A stretch of 64,000 nucleotides of DNA. Origin: JAEUIE01 sp047602475. GTDB taxonomy: Bacteria; Planctomycetota; Planctomycetia; Gemmatales; HRBIN36. The notes beneath the pieces are model-generated. The model searched no databases and was not told the origin of the DNA. It saw nothing but the letters and a program-made list of their open reading frames with translations. This document shows, piece by piece, positions 1 to 9,700 of this stretch; within the stretch, counting starts at the first letter, position 1; every line of letters begins with the position of its first letter. A program made the translations under genes and the position numbers. The DNA is taken from the NCBI GenBank assembly GCA_047602475.1, contig JASGHE010000002.1, positions 1,240,001 through 1,304,000 on the forward strand, read 5' to 3'.

Positions 1-375
1 ACGTCGCCAGAGCTGCACCAAAGGCCCGATGGAAACATCGAACGCCCCTTCGCTACGCTTGGACCAAACTTCACTCTCACTCAGGATGTCTGCCAACTCC
101 TGCGAAACCTTCATCGGCCCGGTGCCCGCCTTCTGGCACAGCCTCATTATTTCACTGTCGCTCTGGTAATCGCTCAGGATGCTGTTGAGCTCCTTGACCC
201 TGGCAAACCCCGCTGCAGCAGCCCGGTCGGCGATTTCCTTGCTCGGAGCGTATAATTGGAAGCGAAAGACCGTGCCCATGTGGGGCTCTTCGTATTCGTA
301 GCGGATCATGGGAGTGGCCTTCTCTCCTTGTCCTACGAGACAGAAGAATATCGATAAAATCAGTGACTGGGTCAT
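1..375 (-). CDS. apbE: FAD:protein FMN transferase (ApbE family), N-terminal part
   Basis: ApbE proteins covalently attach FMN to threonine residues of target flavoproteins outside the cytoplasm. Translating the minus strand from the ATG at 375 gives 125 codons that run off the left edge, so the C-terminus is missing. The visible residues match the ApbE N-terminal region: a short hydrophobic leader, then YEEPHMGTVFRFQLYAP, the SILSDYQSDSEIMRL segment (usual family form S.Y...SE...L) and the GAFDVSIGPLVQLW block that lines the FAD site. It is divergent from the SUMF1-like gene, with about 70 bp between starts. The target flavoprotein is not visible. Family assignment is strong; the exact role is inferred. 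Confidence 0.85.
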   Translation of the reverse strand, partial: MTQSLILSIFFCLVGQGEKATPMIRYEYEEPHMGTVFRFQLYAPSKEIADRAAAAGFARVKELNSILSDYQSDSEIMRLCQKAGTGPMKVSQELADILSESEVWSKRSEGAFDVSIGPLVQLWRR

Positions 376-444
376 AGTCTTCTCATCGCTCTCGTGTTAC
401 ATTGTTTCATCATCGCTGCACGCATCATCAGGAGTGTTGGAGTA

Positions 445-1497
445 ATGCGTTTATCGTTCGCTGTCGGTGCTCTCGTTGCCGGTTGTTTGTCGCTCACCTC
501 AATAGCTGTGGGACTACCTCAGGACAAAACCCCTACGGGTAAAGCAGCCGACCCCTTTGTGAAGTATACGCAGGGCATCCCAGAGACGAACGTCAAGTTC
601 GACATGCTGCCCATCCCGGGCGGAACTTTTCTTCAGGGAAGCCCGGATAGCGAGAAGGATCGGAACAAAGACGAAGGCCCCCAGACCAAAGTTGAAATCA
701 AGCCTTTCTGGATGGGCAAGTGCGAAGTCACCTGGGACGAGTACGATCTCTTCCGTACCAGTGAAGAAACACATCCTCCCGAAGGCGAAAAGGGCCGTCT
801 CATCCGCTTCAAGTTCAAGAGCCTGACTGGCGATGAGATCACCCGGCCTACACCCCCTTACATGGATATGACCTTCGGCTACGGCCACGATAATTTCCCG
901 GTGATCAATTCGTCACACTTCGCAGCGATGGAATACTGCCGCTGGCTCTCCGCCAAGACGGGCAAGCACTACCGGCTGCCTACGGAAGCTGAATGGGAAT
1001 ATGCCTGCCGGGCCGGGACTACTACAGCCTACTCCTTCGGGGATGATCCGAGCAAACTGCCGGAGTATGGCTGGGTCGATTCCAATGCTGATGCCAAACC
1101 CCATCCCGTTGGCCAGAAGAAGCCTAATCCCTGGGGTCTGTACGATATGCATGGTAATGTCGCCGAGTGGTGCCTGGATGGCTACGCAGCTGACGGTTAT
1201 GCCAAACGAGACCAGAGTAAAGTCACAGTGCAGCCCGTCAATCTGCAACTCAATGCCCGTTTCCCCAACATCGCTCGTGGTGGCAGTTGGGTCGATGAGG
1301 CCAAGGTTTGCCGAAGCGCTGCTCGCATGGCCAGCAACAAAGACTGGCTGAGACAAGACCCCCAAAGCCCACAAAGTATCTGGTACCTCACCGACGCCGA
1401 CTTTGTCGGCTTCCGAGTCGTTCGTGCTGTCGAGGAGCAGAAAGAACTCGTTGGCATCAAGTCGAACGTCACCCGCCAAAGCCCCTACAAGCCCTAG
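445..1497 (+). CDS. Exported SUMF1/formylglycine-generating-enzyme-like protein
   Basis: The protein has the FGE-sulfatase (SUMF1) fold. I chose the ATG at 445 because it gives a clean signal peptide (MRLSFAVGALVAGCLSL, then the mature chain) and has GGAG ten bases upstream; an upstream in-frame ATG at 394 has no such support. Diagnostic blocks appear in order: GGTFLQGSPDSEKDRNKDEGP, EVTWDEYDLF, RLPTEAEWEYACRAG, NPWGLYDMHGNVAEW, ARGGSWVDEAKVCRSAARM and DFVGFRVVR. Only one cysteine lies in the C-terminal active-site region, whereas true formylglycine-generating enzymes use a cysteine pair. It is therefore more likely a non-sulfatase-activating relative of the kind abundant in planctomycetes. 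It precedes the oxidoreductase by 75 bp on the same strand and may be co-transcribed. Confidence 0.85.
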   Translation: MRLSFAVGALVAGCLSLTSIAVGLPQDKTPTGKAADPFVKYTQGIPETNVKFDMLPIPGGTFLQGSPDSEKDRNKDEGPQTKVEIKPFWMGKCEVTWDEYDLFRTSEETHPPEGEKGRLIRFKFKSLTGDEITRPTPPYMDMTFGYGHDNFPVINSSHFAAMEYCRWLSAKTGKHYRLPTEAEWEYACRAGTTTAYSFGDDPSKLPEYGWVDSNADAKPHPVGQKKPNPWGLYDMHGNVAEWCLDGYAADGYAKRDQSKVTVQPVNLQLNARFPNIARGGSWVDEAKVCRSAARMASNKDWLRQDPQSPQSIWYLTDADFVGFRVVRAVEEQKELVGIKSNVTRQSPYKP

Positions 1498-1572
1498 TCT
1501 ATTTAGCCCCAGGCTATTTAAGCCGGGGGTGCCTCGTCCCGCCACCTCATCCCACCTACGGAGTTGATTACG

Positions 1573-2913
1573 ATGTCGAACGACCGTCGCACCTTCCTCA
1601 AAGCTTCAGCGATTGCAACGCTGGCGACCGCTGCTGGCGGCCTACCTGCCGTGCATGCCAGCAGCAACGAAACTATCCGTGTTGGACTTATTGGTTGTGG
1701 TGGTCGTGGCTCCGGTGCTGCCCGCAATGTGCTCTCCTCGGCATCGAATGTTGAACTCTACGCTGTTGGCGATGTGTGGCAGGATCGGCTCGACGGATTT
1801 GTCAAAGGCATTAAGGATTACACCAACGATGGTAAAGCCAAAGAGTTTGGCAACCGCATCAATCTTTCGCCCGAACGGCAGTTCGTCGGCTTCGATGCCT
1901 ACAAGAAGGTGCTCGAATCGGGTGCCAACTACATCATGCTCTGCACCCCTCCCGGCTTCCGCCCTTTACACTTAGAAGCAGCGGTTGCAGCGGGCAAGAA
2001 CATCTTCACTGAGAAGCCTGTCGCTGTGGATGGACCTGGTATTCGCAAAGTGCTGGCTGCCTACGAAGAAGCCAAGAAGAAGAACTTGAACATTGTTGCC
2101 GGCACCCAGCGCCGCCATCAGTTGCCTTATGTTGAAACCATTAAGAAGCTTCATGAGGGCGAACTGGGCGACATCCACTTCCTGCGTTGTTACTGGAACC
2201 AGGGCGTGCTGTGGAAGGTCGATCGCAAGGAAAAAATGAGCGACCTCGAATGGCAGCTCCGCAACTGGTACAACTTCACCTGGATTTGCGGAGATCACAT
2301 CGTTGAACAACACATTCACAACCTGGATGTCTGCAACTGGGTCATGCAGGCACATCCGGTGAAGGCTCGTGGATCAGGCTTCCGCACCCGCACCGATCCG
2401 AACTTCGGCCACATCTACGATCACTTCTCGATCGAATATGAATATCCCAAGAACGTCTTCATGCACAGCATGTGCAGGCAGATCAACAACTGTTGGAACA
2501 GCGTGTCGGAGCAGGTCTTCGGCAGCAAGGGTGTCAGCGATCCGGGTAGCAGCATCAATGGCAAGGCGACCGTCACCCGTGACGCTATCCGCAAGGCTCA
2601 GGATCCCTATGTGCAGGAACACACCGACCTGATCGAAGCCATCCGTTCCGGTAAGACGGTCAATGAACTCAAGACCGTGGCGGAGAGCACCCTGACGGCG
2701 ATCATGGGCCGCATGTCTGCCTACTCCGGCAAGGAAGTCACCTGGGATGCAGCTCTCAATTCCGATATCGATACTTTCCCCAAGTCGTTCGATTTCGATG
2801 CTAAATATCCAACTCCGCCAGTGGCACAACCTGGGGTTTACCAGTTCACCACTCCACCTGCGCCACCAGCCGGTGTAGCGCCTCCGGAGAAGAAAAAGAG
2901 AACCACTTCGTAG
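1573..2913 (+). CDS. Gfo/Idh/MocA family oxidoreductase, Tat-exported
   Basis: A NAD(P)-dependent sugar/polyol dehydrogenase-type protein of 446 residues. The ATG at 1573 is preceded by GGAG at nine bases. It starts a twin-arginine leader (SNDRRTFLKASAIATLATAAGG), so the protein is probably folded with its cofactor and sent to the periplasm by Tat. The Rossmann motif GLIGCGGRGSGAARN follows at about residue 41. The family EKP motif appears as NIFTEKPVAVDG, and the catalytic-region histidines lie in GDHIVEQHIHNLDVCNW. The C-terminus is proline-rich and ends in basic residues. Tat-exported members of this family are multiplied in planctomycetes; the substrate cannot be told from sequence. A terminator-like hairpin follows at 2934. 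Confidence 0.92.
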   Translation: MSNDRRTFLKASAIATLATAAGGLPAVHASSNETIRVGLIGCGGRGSGAARNVLSSASNVELYAVGDVWQDRLDGFVKGIKDYTNDGKAKEFGNRINLSPERQFVGFDAYKKVLESGANYIMLCTPPGFRPLHLEAAVAAGKNIFTEKPVAVDGPGIRKVLAAYEEAKKKNLNIVAGTQRRHQLPYVETIKKLHEGELGDIHFLRCYWNQGVLWKVDRKEKMSDLEWQLRNWYNFTWICGDHIVEQHIHNLDVCNWVMQAHPVKARGSGFRTRTDPNFGHIYDHFSIEYEYPKNVFMHSMCRQINNCWNSVSEQVFGSKGVSDPGSSINGKATVTRDAIRKAQDPYVQEHTDLIEAIRSGKTVNELKTVAESTLTAIMGRMSAYSGKEVTWDAALNSDIDTFPKSFDFDAKYPTPPVAQPGVYQFTTPPAPPAGVAPPEKKKRTTS

Positions 2914-2933
2914 GAAAACTGTAACTATCTTCT

Positions 2934-2959
2934 CCCCTCTCCTCTACTTGGGAGAGGGG
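2934..2959. terminator. C-rich/G-rich hairpin between convergent genes
   Basis: The 9-base arms CCCCTCTCC and GGAGAGGGG are perfectly complementary with an 8-base loop. The hairpin lies between the stop of the oxidoreductase and the stop of the convergent DUF4097 gene, so it could end transcription from both sides. It is one copy of a repeat type seen again at 9803, 40711 and 42134. Confidence 0.6.
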
Positions 2960-2985
2960 CTATCTGGCAGATACCTATCTGGATA

Positions 2986-3891
2986 TTATTCTACCTCAGT
3001 ATCAGTTGCAGCAGCTTTATCCTTCCATTTCTTGATGCTGATACTGCTATTGCTCGTCTTCAGCATCAGCGTTTTGGCTGGGTCGCCGGCGCCGATGGAG
3101 CCCTTGAGCGTGTAGCCTCGTTTTGAGCCTTCCGAATTACTTAGATTGAAGTCGCTGCTGATCTTGCCATTGCTGGTAACGGCGTCGACATTGAGATTAA
3201 TATCCCGGGGCAGCGTTACCTTCAGGTGCGAGTTGCTGGTGAGCAACTTGTGATTTCCTTCAACCAGGTCGCCGGTACAATCGATGCTCCCATTGGAGGA
3301 CTTGCAATCAAGTAAGAGCGTCTTTCCTTTAATGTTGATCATTCCGTTGGAAGTCTCGACCTTGGCCATTCCCACAACATCGGAGCAGCGGACAGCTCCG
3401 TTGGATGTTTTGATCTCGACTGGAGCCAACCCGCCGGTCAAGGTGATGGGACCATTCGAAGATCGGGCATTGACACCCTGATTTTTTCCGGTGACCTGGA
3501 TGGGGCCGTTGCTGGTGATCAGTTCCACCTGGCTGCCGACAGGTATTTGGAGCGTGGCCTCGGTACCGCTGCTGTTCCACGACTTGCCGCCATCAGTTCG
3601 TTTGGCTTTGATGACGATCTTGCCATCGACGACGTTGGAATCAAACTCCATGTTCTTGAGTTCTTTCTCAGCATCAATCTTGTCCGCTCCGACGCCTCGC
3701 TTGGTGAGTTGGCCGGTGATTTCCTTGCACTTAGCTGTCGTTATCGTGATGGGGCCATTGACCATCTCAACGACGAGTTTCGGTTGCTCGCCGCTGGGCA
3801 GCACAATATCACTGTGTTCGACTATCGTGTAATTGGGATGGCAGCCCATGAGGAAACAGACGGCAAACGGCAGTAACGATAGACGTATCAT
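2986..3891 (-). CDS. DUF4097-like beta-repeat lipoprotein
   Basis: A surface or periplasmic lipoprotein of unknown function. The ATG at 3891 gives a short leader ending in FLMGC, a good lipobox, so the mature protein should be lipid-anchored. The body is a run of short beta-strand repeats, each carrying a (S/T)SNG turn, e.g. TSNGPIQVTG, SSNGPITLTG, TSNGAVRCSD, TSNGMINIKG, SSNGSIDCTG and TSNGKISSDF. This periodic pattern is typical of DUF4097 (adhesin-like) domains and suggests a right-handed beta-solenoid. An in-frame start 16 codons upstream exists but would bury the signal sequence. The gene stands alone, convergent with the oxidoreductase. Family assignment is good; no biochemical role is known. 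Confidence 0.8.
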   Translation of the reverse strand: MIRLSLLPFAVCFLMGCHPNYTIVEHSDIVLPSGEQPKLVVEMVNGPITITTAKCKEITGQLTKRGVGADKIDAEKELKNMEFDSNVVDGKIVIKAKRTDGGKSWNSSGTEATLQIPVGSQVELITSNGPIQVTGKNQGVNARSSNGPITLTGGLAPVEIKTSNGAVRCSDVVGMAKVETSNGMINIKGKTLLLDCKSSNGSIDCTGDLVEGNHKLLTSNSHLKVTLPRDINLNVDAVTSNGKISSDFNLSNSEGSKRGYTLKGSIGAGDPAKTLMLKTSNSSISIKKWKDKAAATDTEVE

Positions 3892-4044
3892 TTGCGTTCT
3901 CACAGTGATGCCGGAACTCAATCGGTTATTCGTTATCAAGTTGGTGACATTTTATAGAATCTGCTTTGTAGCTGAATGGTATACCCCTTGCATGATGGGT
4001 AATTTCATGCAAGGGTAAAGCTATCACATCTATGAGGTGCAGCC

Positions 4045-4918
4045 ATGCAATGGGAAGATCGTGAAGAAAGTTCGAATGTAGAAGATCGTCGTGGAATGAG
4101 TCCCAAGGCCGGCATGGCCCTGGGTGGCGGCGGTATTCTCATCCTGATCATTGCCTTGATCTTTGGCCTTGATCCCAGACAGGTGGCTAATTTAGTGGGT
4201 GGCGCGGGTGGTGGTGGTGCCCAGCAGGGACAGGTCGATAATGAGCGCGAGTTTACTGAGGAAGAGAACAAGCAGGCTCGCTTCAGCAGTGTTATCTTTA
4301 ATGACACCGAGGTCATCTGGGGCGAAATCTTCACCAAGCTGGGAAAGACCTACCGAAAGCCCAAAATGGTACTGTTCACCGGCGTGGTTCAATCCGCCTG
4401 TGGCACGGCTGATTCCGCTGTCGGCCCGTTCTATTGCCCTGGTGATGAAAAAGTTTACATCGATGTGGCCTTCTATGTTGAAATGGAGAAGAAACTTCAT
4501 GCTGGGGGCGAGTTCGCCCGTGCTTACGTGATCGCTCATGAAGTTGGCCACCATGTGCAGAACCTGCTCGGCTATACTGCACGGGTGGATGATACCCGTC
4601 GACAGCGGAATGAAGTTGAATCGAATCGCGACTTCAGTACGACTGGAGCTTCAAGCGGACTTCCTGGCCGGCGTCTGGGCACATTATGCTCAACAAAAGT
4701 TCAATTTTCTGGAGAAGGGCGATATTGAGTCGGCCATGAATGCCGCCAAGCAGATCGGCGATGATACTCTACAGCGTAATGCCACCGGGCGTGTCCGGCC
4801 TGATGCTTTCACCCACGGCACCTCCCAGCAGCGGATGAAGTGGTTCATGCTTGGTCTCAAGACCGGTGATCTCTCGAAGTTGAAGCTCCTTTTCGAGCTG
4901 CCCTACAATGAACTCTAA
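4045..4918 (+). pseudogene. ypfJ: Neutral zinc metallopeptidase (YpfJ family), frameshifted near 4630
   Basis: The protein resembles YpfJ, a membrane-tethered zinc peptidase. The ATG at 4045 has GAGGTG seven bases upstream. A hydrophobic segment (GGGGILILIIALIFGLD) follows a short cytoplasmic tail, then the conserved blocks FTGVVQSACGTADSAVGPFYCP, the zinc-binding HEVGHH within AYVIAHEVGHHVQNLLG, and, in the next frame, SVRLELQADFLAGVWAH, which supplies the third zinc ligand region, through to SKLKLLFELPYNEL. Frame 1 carries residues up to about 4629 and frame 2 everything after about 4634. One extra base (or two missing) around 4630 explains this. Both halves are well conserved and no other defect is seen, so an assembly indel is more likely than decay. 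Confidence 0.85.
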
Positions 4919-4963
4919 GCGAACCTCTGGAAAAGCGAGCGAGTCATAGTAGGTTGAGTAAAT

Positions 4964-5037
4964 GCACCCATAGCTCAACTGGATAGAGCAACGGTCTTCG
5001 GAACCGTAGGTTACAGGTTCGACTCCTGTTGGGTGTA
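4964..5037 (+). tRNA. tRNA-Arg (anticodon TCG)
   Basis: A complete cloverleaf can be folded by eye. The acceptor stem GCACCCA pairs with TGGGTGT (one G-T pair at the end) and the discriminator is A. The D-arm GCTC/GAGC is present. The anticodon stem ACGGT/ACCGT encloses the loop CTTCGGA, giving anticodon TCG, which reads CGA arginine codons. A five-base variable loop and a T-arm ACAGG-TTCGACT-CCTGT complete it. The 3' CCA is not encoded. A strong terminator follows eight bases later. Confidence 0.96.
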
Positions 5038-5044
5038 TTGATGC

Positions 5045-5072
5045 AACCTCTGCCATCGGCAGAGGTTTTTTC
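5045..5072 (+). terminator. Rho-independent terminator of the tRNA gene
   Basis: A perfect 10-base stem (AACCTCTGCC / GGCAGAGGTT) with a three-base ATC loop is followed directly by a run of T. It begins eight bases after the tRNA-Arg acceptor end. Confidence 0.9.
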
Positions 5073-5192
5073 GTGAGAAACGGTATACCCCTTGATCTTC
5101 CAGGAATTTCACTGGAAGATGAGTATCTGAACAGAGAAGATAACACCGAAGAAAAGGGTAGTATAAGGGTTATCCTGCCGGAGTAAGCGTCG

Positions 5193-6531
5193 ATGTCTTT
5201 TGTTTCAAGGCGGTCGTTTCTGGGTGCCTCCCTGATAGGGATGGCTGGTTCGATGGCTTGGGCTCAAGAACCAAAATTACGGGCCATTCCTGAAGACCCC
5301 ACCTTTCAGCCCGATACCCTTTTCCTCACCTGGCATCGTGATCCGACCACGACGATGACTATTCAGTGGGTCGGTACCCAAGGCGAGACTTCCGACAATC
5401 GGGTCTTCTATCGCCCCGTGCTCTCGGCTTTCCATGCAGCCAATATGGTCTCTTCAGCAGCAACCGCAGCATCGTTCTCCAACACCCTCGCGGCGCTGAA
5501 CGACTGGCAGGCTCAGAAGCCGATCGCCAAGCCTTACCCCATGACCGATTTCAAAGTCTTTCGCACCGAGCTTGCACATCTCCGCCCGGATCTACCTACG
5601 AGTTCCGTATCGGCAGACACTCGCCGACCTATCGATTCCGAACCATGCCTGCCAAAGCCACTGATACCATCTCGTTCGTCTCAGGTGGCGATTGCGGAGT
5701 CAATGTTCAGACAGTGGCCAACAATATTCAGGCTGCTCGCCAGGCTCCTCAGTTTGCCGTCATCGGTGGCGATCTGGGCTACGATAACGGCAGGTCTGTC
5801 GAAGTCAGCATGGCCTTCCTTCGCAACTACAGCAAGCACATGATTGCGCCGATGGCACCATGATTCCCATGGTCACCTGTATCGGCAATCACGAAGTGGA
5901 TGGCGGCTACAACAAGCCCCGTGAGAAAGCTCCCTTCTTCTATGCCCTCTTCGACGGCCTGTTCCCCGACACCGGATACAACACGCTCGACTTCGGCGAG
6001 TACCTCAGCCTGGTGCTCCTCGATACCGGTCACACCTCCAAAATCGGCGGCGATCAGGCTGACTGGCTGGAAACCACACTGCGAGCCAGGAAGGATCACC
6101 CGAACGTGATGGTAGTCAATCACGTACCGGCCTATCCTTCATACCGTAGCACCACCAGTACCGCCAAAGATAAGAAGGGCACAGGAGAAGAGAATCGAGA
6201 ATACTGGGTGCCGCTATTCGAAAAGTACCGTGTACCCGTGGTGCTGGAGCATCATGATCACACCTTCAAGCGCACCAAGCCGTTGATAGACAGCAGGGCT
6301 CATGAGAATGGCGTGCTCTATCTGGGCGATGGTTCCTGGGGCAGGCTCCGTGCCGCGAATACACCGGAGAAACTCTCCTACCTGGCCACGTCGGGCAGCG
6401 ACTTTCACTTATCGTTGCATCGCATTCAGGGCGAAGAACGATTCCACCTCGCCCTCGATTCAAGAGGTAAGGTGATGGATGTCTCCCGAACCGGGCAGCG
6501 CAAGTCAGGCATCGTCCGTGTTGGCGGATAA
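5193..6531 (+). pseudogene. Exported metallophosphatase (purple acid phosphatase-like), two frameshifts
   Basis: This is a secreted calcineurin-like phosphoesterase. The ATG at 5193 starts a Tat-like leader (FVSRRSFLGASLIGMAGSMAWA). An N-terminal fibronectin-like part (DTLFLTWHRDPTTTMTIQWVG ...) is typical of purple acid phosphatases. Metal-binding blocks then appear in separate frames: FVSGGDCGVN and FAVIGGDLGYDNG in frame 2, CIGNHEVDGG, VMVVNHVPAYP and VLEHHDHTFKR in frame 1. The frame changes at about 5588 (HLRP to GSTYEF) and about 5851 (HMIAPDG to TMIPMV). Each is repaired by adding one G to a CCGG/CCG run. With both corrections the protein is about 446 residues with all metallophosphatase motifs present. 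I regard the breaks as probable assembly errors. Confidence 0.85.
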
Positions 6532-6542
6532 ATACCAGTCCA

Positions 6543-6597
6543 CTGCGCTAGCAAGGGAGTGCCGAGCAATCGGCTAGGCCTTACCTTGCTAGCGCAG
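6543..6597. repeat. Long perfect inverted repeat, nested hairpin
   Basis: The 14-base arms CTGCGCTAGCAAGG and CCTTGCTAGCGCAG are perfectly complementary, 27 bases apart. The loop carries a second hairpin, GCCGA-gcaa-TCGGC. It lies just after the metallophosphatase stop (about 12 bases) and before the peptidase gene, where it could serve as a terminator. No long T-run follows, so a REP-like element is equally possible. Confidence 0.6.
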
Positions 6598-6768
6598 CGG
6601 ACAAGGATGATTTCCGGCTGTATGACTCTAATACAGTCCCTTCTTGTCGATTCTCACACTTCCATCATGTAGACCCTTTTGCTTTCTGATAAAGTATCAG
6701 TCAGAGCTTGGGTTCATTTGTCTACTGACAGGACAATGTCGTTCTCAACGATCAACCGGGAGTTTGTT

Positions 6769-9700
6769 GTGTTGCGCAAGAATATTCTGCGATTGTTACT
6801 CCTCTCCACTATCTTCTTCGTCTCCGCAGCCATGTCGCCGCTGCCTGCTGACGACAAGGATCAGGTCGCTGAGCTTGAAAAGAAGCTCGCTGATCTACAA
6901 AAGCAGCTAGCAGAACTGAAGAAGAAGGAGCCTTTAGCAGCTTCGGCCAAGAAATTGCTCAGCATCAAAGACGCGGACTCCTGGCGTACCATTCGAGCAG
7001 CGAACTTCTCTGGCGATGGCAAGTGGTTTGCCCACCGGGTTGGCCCGGCTGAAGGCGATGGCGAAGTCATCCTTCGCAACGTCGCTGATGGCAAAGAAAC
7101 GAAGTTCCCCGCCGGTGGTGGCTTCGGACAACTCCAGTTCTCGTTCGATTCTAAATGGCTTGCCTTTTCGGTCACGCCCTATGTCAAACCGGGCGGGCCT
7201 TCGAGTGCTCCTCGACCGAAGTCGAAGGTCGTTCTCGTCAACTTAGCCAACCTCGAAAAGACTGAGCTTGAGGGTGTCAGTTCCGTTGAGTTCTCAGGTG
7301 AAGGTGCAACCCACATCGTCTACCGCAAGAGTGGCGACGCTCCACCAGCTACGCCAATTGCTTTTGGCCCTCCTGGAGTGATTGCTGTTCCTTCGGCTGC
7401 TCCTACCACCACAGGCCACACCGGCACCGATCTGGTGCTTCGCAACCTGGGTACCGGCCTCGAAGTGGTACAAGGCAACGTCGCTGACTATTCCTTCAAC
7501 AAGCAAGGCAACTGGCTCGTCACTACCATCGATGCGGCAGGCCAGACCGGCAACGGCGTCTACCTGCACGATCTCAAGACCGGCACGATGTACCCTATCG
7601 AAGCTTCCAAAGCCGGCTATCGAAACATCTCGTGGAACGAAGATCGTACTGCTTTCACCATCACCAAGTCGGTTGACGATCCCGGCTACGAAGGCAAGTG
7701 GATCAGCATCATTGGTTTCACTAACCTGGGACCTTCGCCCACTAAAACTGTCTACGATCCCAAGGGGGATAAAGACTTCCCCACCGGGTTCGCCATCAGC
7801 AGCAACCGCATCCCCAGTTGGAGCGAAGCCCTCGATGCCTTCCAGTTCGGCATCGCTGAACGCAAGAAGAAGGAAGAAGGTAAGGAAGGTACTTCCGGTA
7901 TCCCATCTAAGACAGTTGAGAAGAAAGAAGAGGTCAAGAAAGAGGAACCTAAGAAGGAAGAACCGAAGAAAGAAGAGTCAGCAACACCGACTCGTGCTTC
8001 GGCAGCATCTACTGGCCCCAAGCCTGATCTGGTCATCTGGCACTGGAAGGACGAACGCCTGCAACCGATGCAGGCCCTCCAGGCCACGACCGACAAGCTG
8101 CACACCTACGCCGCTGAGTACCGGGTGAAGGAGAAGAAGTTCTATCGATTAGGCGATGAGGCGGTCAAATCAGTGTCGCCCGCTGTCAAGCAGCGCTACG
8201 CCATCGGGCGGGATGTGAAGCCTTACGAATATATGAGCAATCTCGATGGCCGACGCTATGCGGATATCTATGTCACAGATCTCTCGAACGGCTCTCGAAA
8301 GAAGGCGCTCACCAAGCAACAATACGTCTTCAGCACGTCGCCGACGGGCACCCATTTCCTCTACTACGAAGACGGTCATTTCTTTGCCTATGACATGACT
8401 GCCATGAAGTCGGCCAACCTGACCAAGTCTATCACCGGTACGTCGTTCATCGATGACGAAGATGATCACAATATGAACAAGCCGCCGCACCAATCCATGG
8501 GCTGGTCACGTGATGGCTCGACTGTCGTCCTCTCCGACGGCTGGGATCTCTGGGCTGTCAAAGTCGATGGCTCCGGCGGCAAGAACCTCACCGGCAACGG
8601 CAAGAAGGATCACATTCGTTACCAGGGCATCACCCAGTACGAACCGGAACCCAAGCCTGGCTACGACTTCGCCAAGCCACTCTACGTCACCATGTTTGGC
8701 GAATTCACGAAGAAGGGTGGCATTGGCCGTATCGAGCCGAACACCACCGGAGTCAAGCAACTACTTTGGGGCGATTACAGCTACGGCTTGCCGATCAAGG
8801 CTCGCCAGGCTGATGTCTTCGCCTACACCAGGCAATCGGCCATTGATAGCCCCGATTACTATCTGACCGATGCCAGCTTCAAAGAAGCCAAGAAAATCAC
8901 GGATAGCAATCCGCAGCAGAAGGATTACCAGTGGTGTTCGGGTGTGAAGATTATTGACTACACCGGCACCGCCGGCAAGAAACTGCAGGGAACGCTCTTT
9001 CTCCCTGCCAACTACGAAGCGGGTAAGAAGTACCCGACGGTCATCTACATCTACGAAAAACTGACCCAGGGCACGAACCAGTACACCCCTCCGGGCTTCC
9101 GGGGAGGGTTCAACAAGTCGATCTACACTTCCAATGGTTATGCGGTGCTGACTCCAGACATCACTTACCGCATCAACGATCCCGGCAAGTCGTCGGTCGA
9201 GTGCATTCTGCCTGCCCTCGATGCAGCCATCGCTACCGGTGTCGTTGATGGCAGCAAGGTCGGCTTGCATGGTCACTCGTGGGGTGGTTATCAGACAGCG
9301 TTTGCCATCACGCAGACCAAGCGGTTTGCCGCTGCCATCGCCGGCGCACCGCTGACTGACCTCATCAGCATGTACAGCAGCGTCTACTGGAACAGCGGGT
9401 CGGCCAACCAGCCGATCTTTGAAAGCAGCCAGGGTCGCTTCACCGCTGGTTATTGGGATCAGCAGGAAGCCTACATCCGCAACAGTCCGGTCTACTTCGC
9501 TAAGAACGTCGCAACGCCGTTATTGTTGTTGCACAACGACAAAGACGGTGCCGTCGACTTTACTCAGGGCGTTGAATACTACAACACGCTGCGAAGGCTA
9601 CAGAAGCCGGTGGTCATGCTGCAGTACAAGGGCGAAAACCACGGCCTGGCCAAGACGGAGAACCAGAAGGACTATGCCGTCCGCATGCGGGAGTTCTTCG

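Noticed and set aside
4045..6531. Programmed ribosomal frameshifting in the peptidase and phosphatase genes
   Set aside because: No slippery heptamers or downstream stimulatory structures are evident, and the shifts differ in direction and sit in unrelated genes, as expected for sequence errors.
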